In this document: positions 62,990-64,000 of the stretch, piece by piece
Layout: every line of letters starts with the position of its first letter
Numbering within the stretch: the stretch's first letter is position 1
The notes under the pieces: generated by a model
Seen by the model: the letters and a program-made list of their open reading frames with translations, nothing else
Told to the model about the DNA's origin: nothing
Databases searched by the model: none
Program-made: the position numbers and the translations under genes
Origin: JB111 sp049856295
GTDB lineage: Bacteria; Actinomycetota; Actinomycetes; Actinomycetales; Actinomycetaceae
DNA: 64,000 nucleotides
Direction: 5' to 3'
Assembly (NCBI RefSeq): GCF_049856295.1
Contig: NZ_JBNDMZ010000006.1
Span: 62,001 to 126,000 of the forward strand

Positions 62990-63589
62990 GTGTACGACGG
63001 CGCTGTTCAGGATCTGATCGACGAGCTCGGGCAGCTGCCCGGGATCGGTCCGAAGTCTGCCCAGCGCATCGCGTTCCACGTGCTCGCGGCCGAGCCGGAC
63101 GACATCGCCCGCCTCGCCACCGCGCTGGTCGAGGTCAAGGCCAAGGTCCGCTTCTGCGACGAGTGCGGGAACGTCGCCGAGGCCGAGCTGTGTCGCATCT
63201 GCGCCGACGAGCGCCGCACCTACGCGCTGCTCTGCGTGGTCGAGGAGCCCAAGGACGTCGTGGCCATCGAGCGCACCCGCGAGTTCCGGGGCCGCTACCA
63301 CGTGCTCGGCGGCGTCATCGACCCGCTGCGCGGCATCGGGCCGAACGACCTGCGGATCGCCGACCTGCTCACACGTATCGGCAAGCACCCGGTCGAGGAG
63401 GTCATCCTCGCCATGGACCCGAACATCGAGGGCGAGGCCACGGCGACCTACCTCATCCGCCTGCTCGGCCAGCTCGAGATCCCCGTCTCGCGCCTCGCCG
63501 TCGGGCTCCCCGCCGGCGGCGACCTCGACTACGCCGACGAGGTCACCCTCGGCCGGTCGTTCGAGGGCCGCACGCGCATCTCCTCCTGA
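62990..63589 (+). CDS. recR: recombination mediator protein
   Basis: Works with RecF and RecO in gap repair. The 199-residue protein has the helix-hairpin-helix LIDELGQLPGIGPKSAQRIAFHVL, the zinc finger CDECGNVAEAELCRIC and the Toprim motif VLGGVIDPLRGIGPNDL with MDPNIEGEATATYL. GTG at 62990, 9 bp after dnaX; the dnaX-recR pair is standard. Confidence 0.97.
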   Translation: MYDGAVQDLIDELGQLPGIGPKSAQRIAFHVLAAEPDDIARLATALVEVKAKVRFCDECGNVAEAELCRICADERRTYALLCVVEEPKDVVAIERTREFRGRYHVLGGVIDPLRGIGPNDLRIADLLTRIGKHPVEEVILAMDPNIEGEATATYLIRLLGQLEIPVSRLAVGLPAGGDLDYADEVTLGRSFEGRTRISS

Positions 63590-63598
63590 TCGCCGGCC

Positions 63599-64000
63599 AT
63601 GCCCGAGATCGACCTCACGGTCCTCCTCCTGCTGGTCCTCGCCGGGCTCGCCGCCGGCTGGGTCGACGCCGTCGTCGGCGGCGGCGGCCTCATCCAGCTT
63701 CCCGCCCTCCTCCTCGTGCCGGGCATGAGCCCGCTCGCGGCGGTGGCGACGAACAAGGTCGGCTCGATCATGGGCACGACCGTCAGCTCGATCACCTACT
63801 ACCGCCGCGTCCACGTCGACCTGCGCACCGCCCTCCCGATGGCCGGGGCTGCCCTCCTCGCGGCGATCGGCGGCGCCGTCATCGCCTCCTCGATCCCCGA
63901 GCAGGCGTTCACGCCGATCATCCTCGCGGCGTGCGTGGCGGTCCTCGTCTACACCGTGGCGCGGCCGAACGTGGGCCGTGACAACGCGCTGCGGCTCACC
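63599..64000 (+). CDS. TauE/SafE-family permease, 5' part (cut by the window edge)
   Basis: ATG at 63599, nine bases after recR; the frame stays open to the window end (134 codons). VLAGLAAGWVDAVVGGGGLIQLPALLLVPGM followed by AAVATNKVGSIMGTTVSSITYYRR is the first half of a TauE/SafE anion exporter, with helices at about 5-27, 43-60, 75-95 and 105-125. The family exports sulfite, sulfoacetate or related anions. Confidence 0.88.
   Translation, partial: MPEIDLTVLLLLVLAGLAAGWVDAVVGGGGLIQLPALLLVPGMSPLAAVATNKVGSIMGTTVSSITYYRRVHVDLRTALPMAGAALLAAIGGAVIASSIPEQAFTPIILAACVAVLVYTVARPNVGRDNALRLT

Overview
The window is GC-rich chromosomal DNA from an actinobacterium. The gene set (tadA next to upp, ffs then dnaX-recR, an ECF42-type sigma factor with a DGPF protein, LytR_C proteins) fits the order Micrococcales, perhaps a relative of Cellulomonadaceae, Promicromonosporaceae or Bogoriellaceae; I cannot name the genus.

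Layout. 1-6670: DHA2 efflux pump, alpha/beta hydrolase, upp, tadA, a MarR regulator divergent from a small membrane protein, and a sirtuin. 6785-6920: tRNA-Ser(CGA) and a terminator. 6946-11059: two tandem paralogous lipoproteins with a nearly identical leader and upstream region. 11169-13498: ECF42-type sigma factor, DGPF partner, a 14-bp tandem repeat and a CsbD protein. 13762-20465: a secreted beta-propeller-like protein with five 45-residue FG-GAP-like repeats, then housekeeping genes including a UraA-like permease.

20682-49939 reads as one physiological unit. At its core (25627-41525) is a catabolic cluster whose content matches the bacterial furan (5-hydroxymethylfurfural / 2,5-furandicarboxylate / 2-furoate) pathway: a UbiD decarboxylase with its UbiX prenyl-FMN synthase (HmfF/HmfG-like), a gamma-carbonic anhydrase, an acyl-CoA ligase (HmfD-like), a three-subunit molybdenum hydroxylase (HmfABC-like, with the 2Fe-2S subunit fused to a CoxG-like domain), an enoyl-CoA hydratase-family protein (HmfE-like), an SDR, an aldehyde dehydrogenase, and BenE, MFS and (just beyond) SSS transporters. 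PadR and LysR regulators sit inside. Around it is a nearly complete molybdenum-cofactor supply: modA and a fused modBC, mogA/moaB, a MocA-like transferase, xdhC, and the operon moaA-moaD-moaE-moeB-moeA-moaC. A palindromic 12-mer occurs in both main promoter regions of the furan cluster, which suggests one regulon, probably under PadR. The substrate assignment is inference from gene content.

50395-59370 is an integrated element of about 8.96 kb in the 3' end of tRNA-Ser(GGA), bounded by an 18-bp direct repeat. It carries a tyrosine integrase, an excisionase-type HTH protein, a DUF3631 ATPase, an HNH nuclease and a P27-type terminase small subunit, but no large terminase, capsid or tail genes. 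That is the profile of a compact phage satellite (PICI-like). The insertion separated the tRNA from its original terminator hairpin, and the element supplies a replacement terminator at its own end. The excisionase Shine-Dalgarno sequence lies in a perfect 10-bp inverted repeat, a possible translational switch.

After the tRNA come the SRP RNA gene ffs, a long dnaX, recR and the start of a TauE/SafE permease. Start codons were set by ribosome-binding sites and overlaps visible in the sequence. No similarity search was possible, so family names come from motif recognition.
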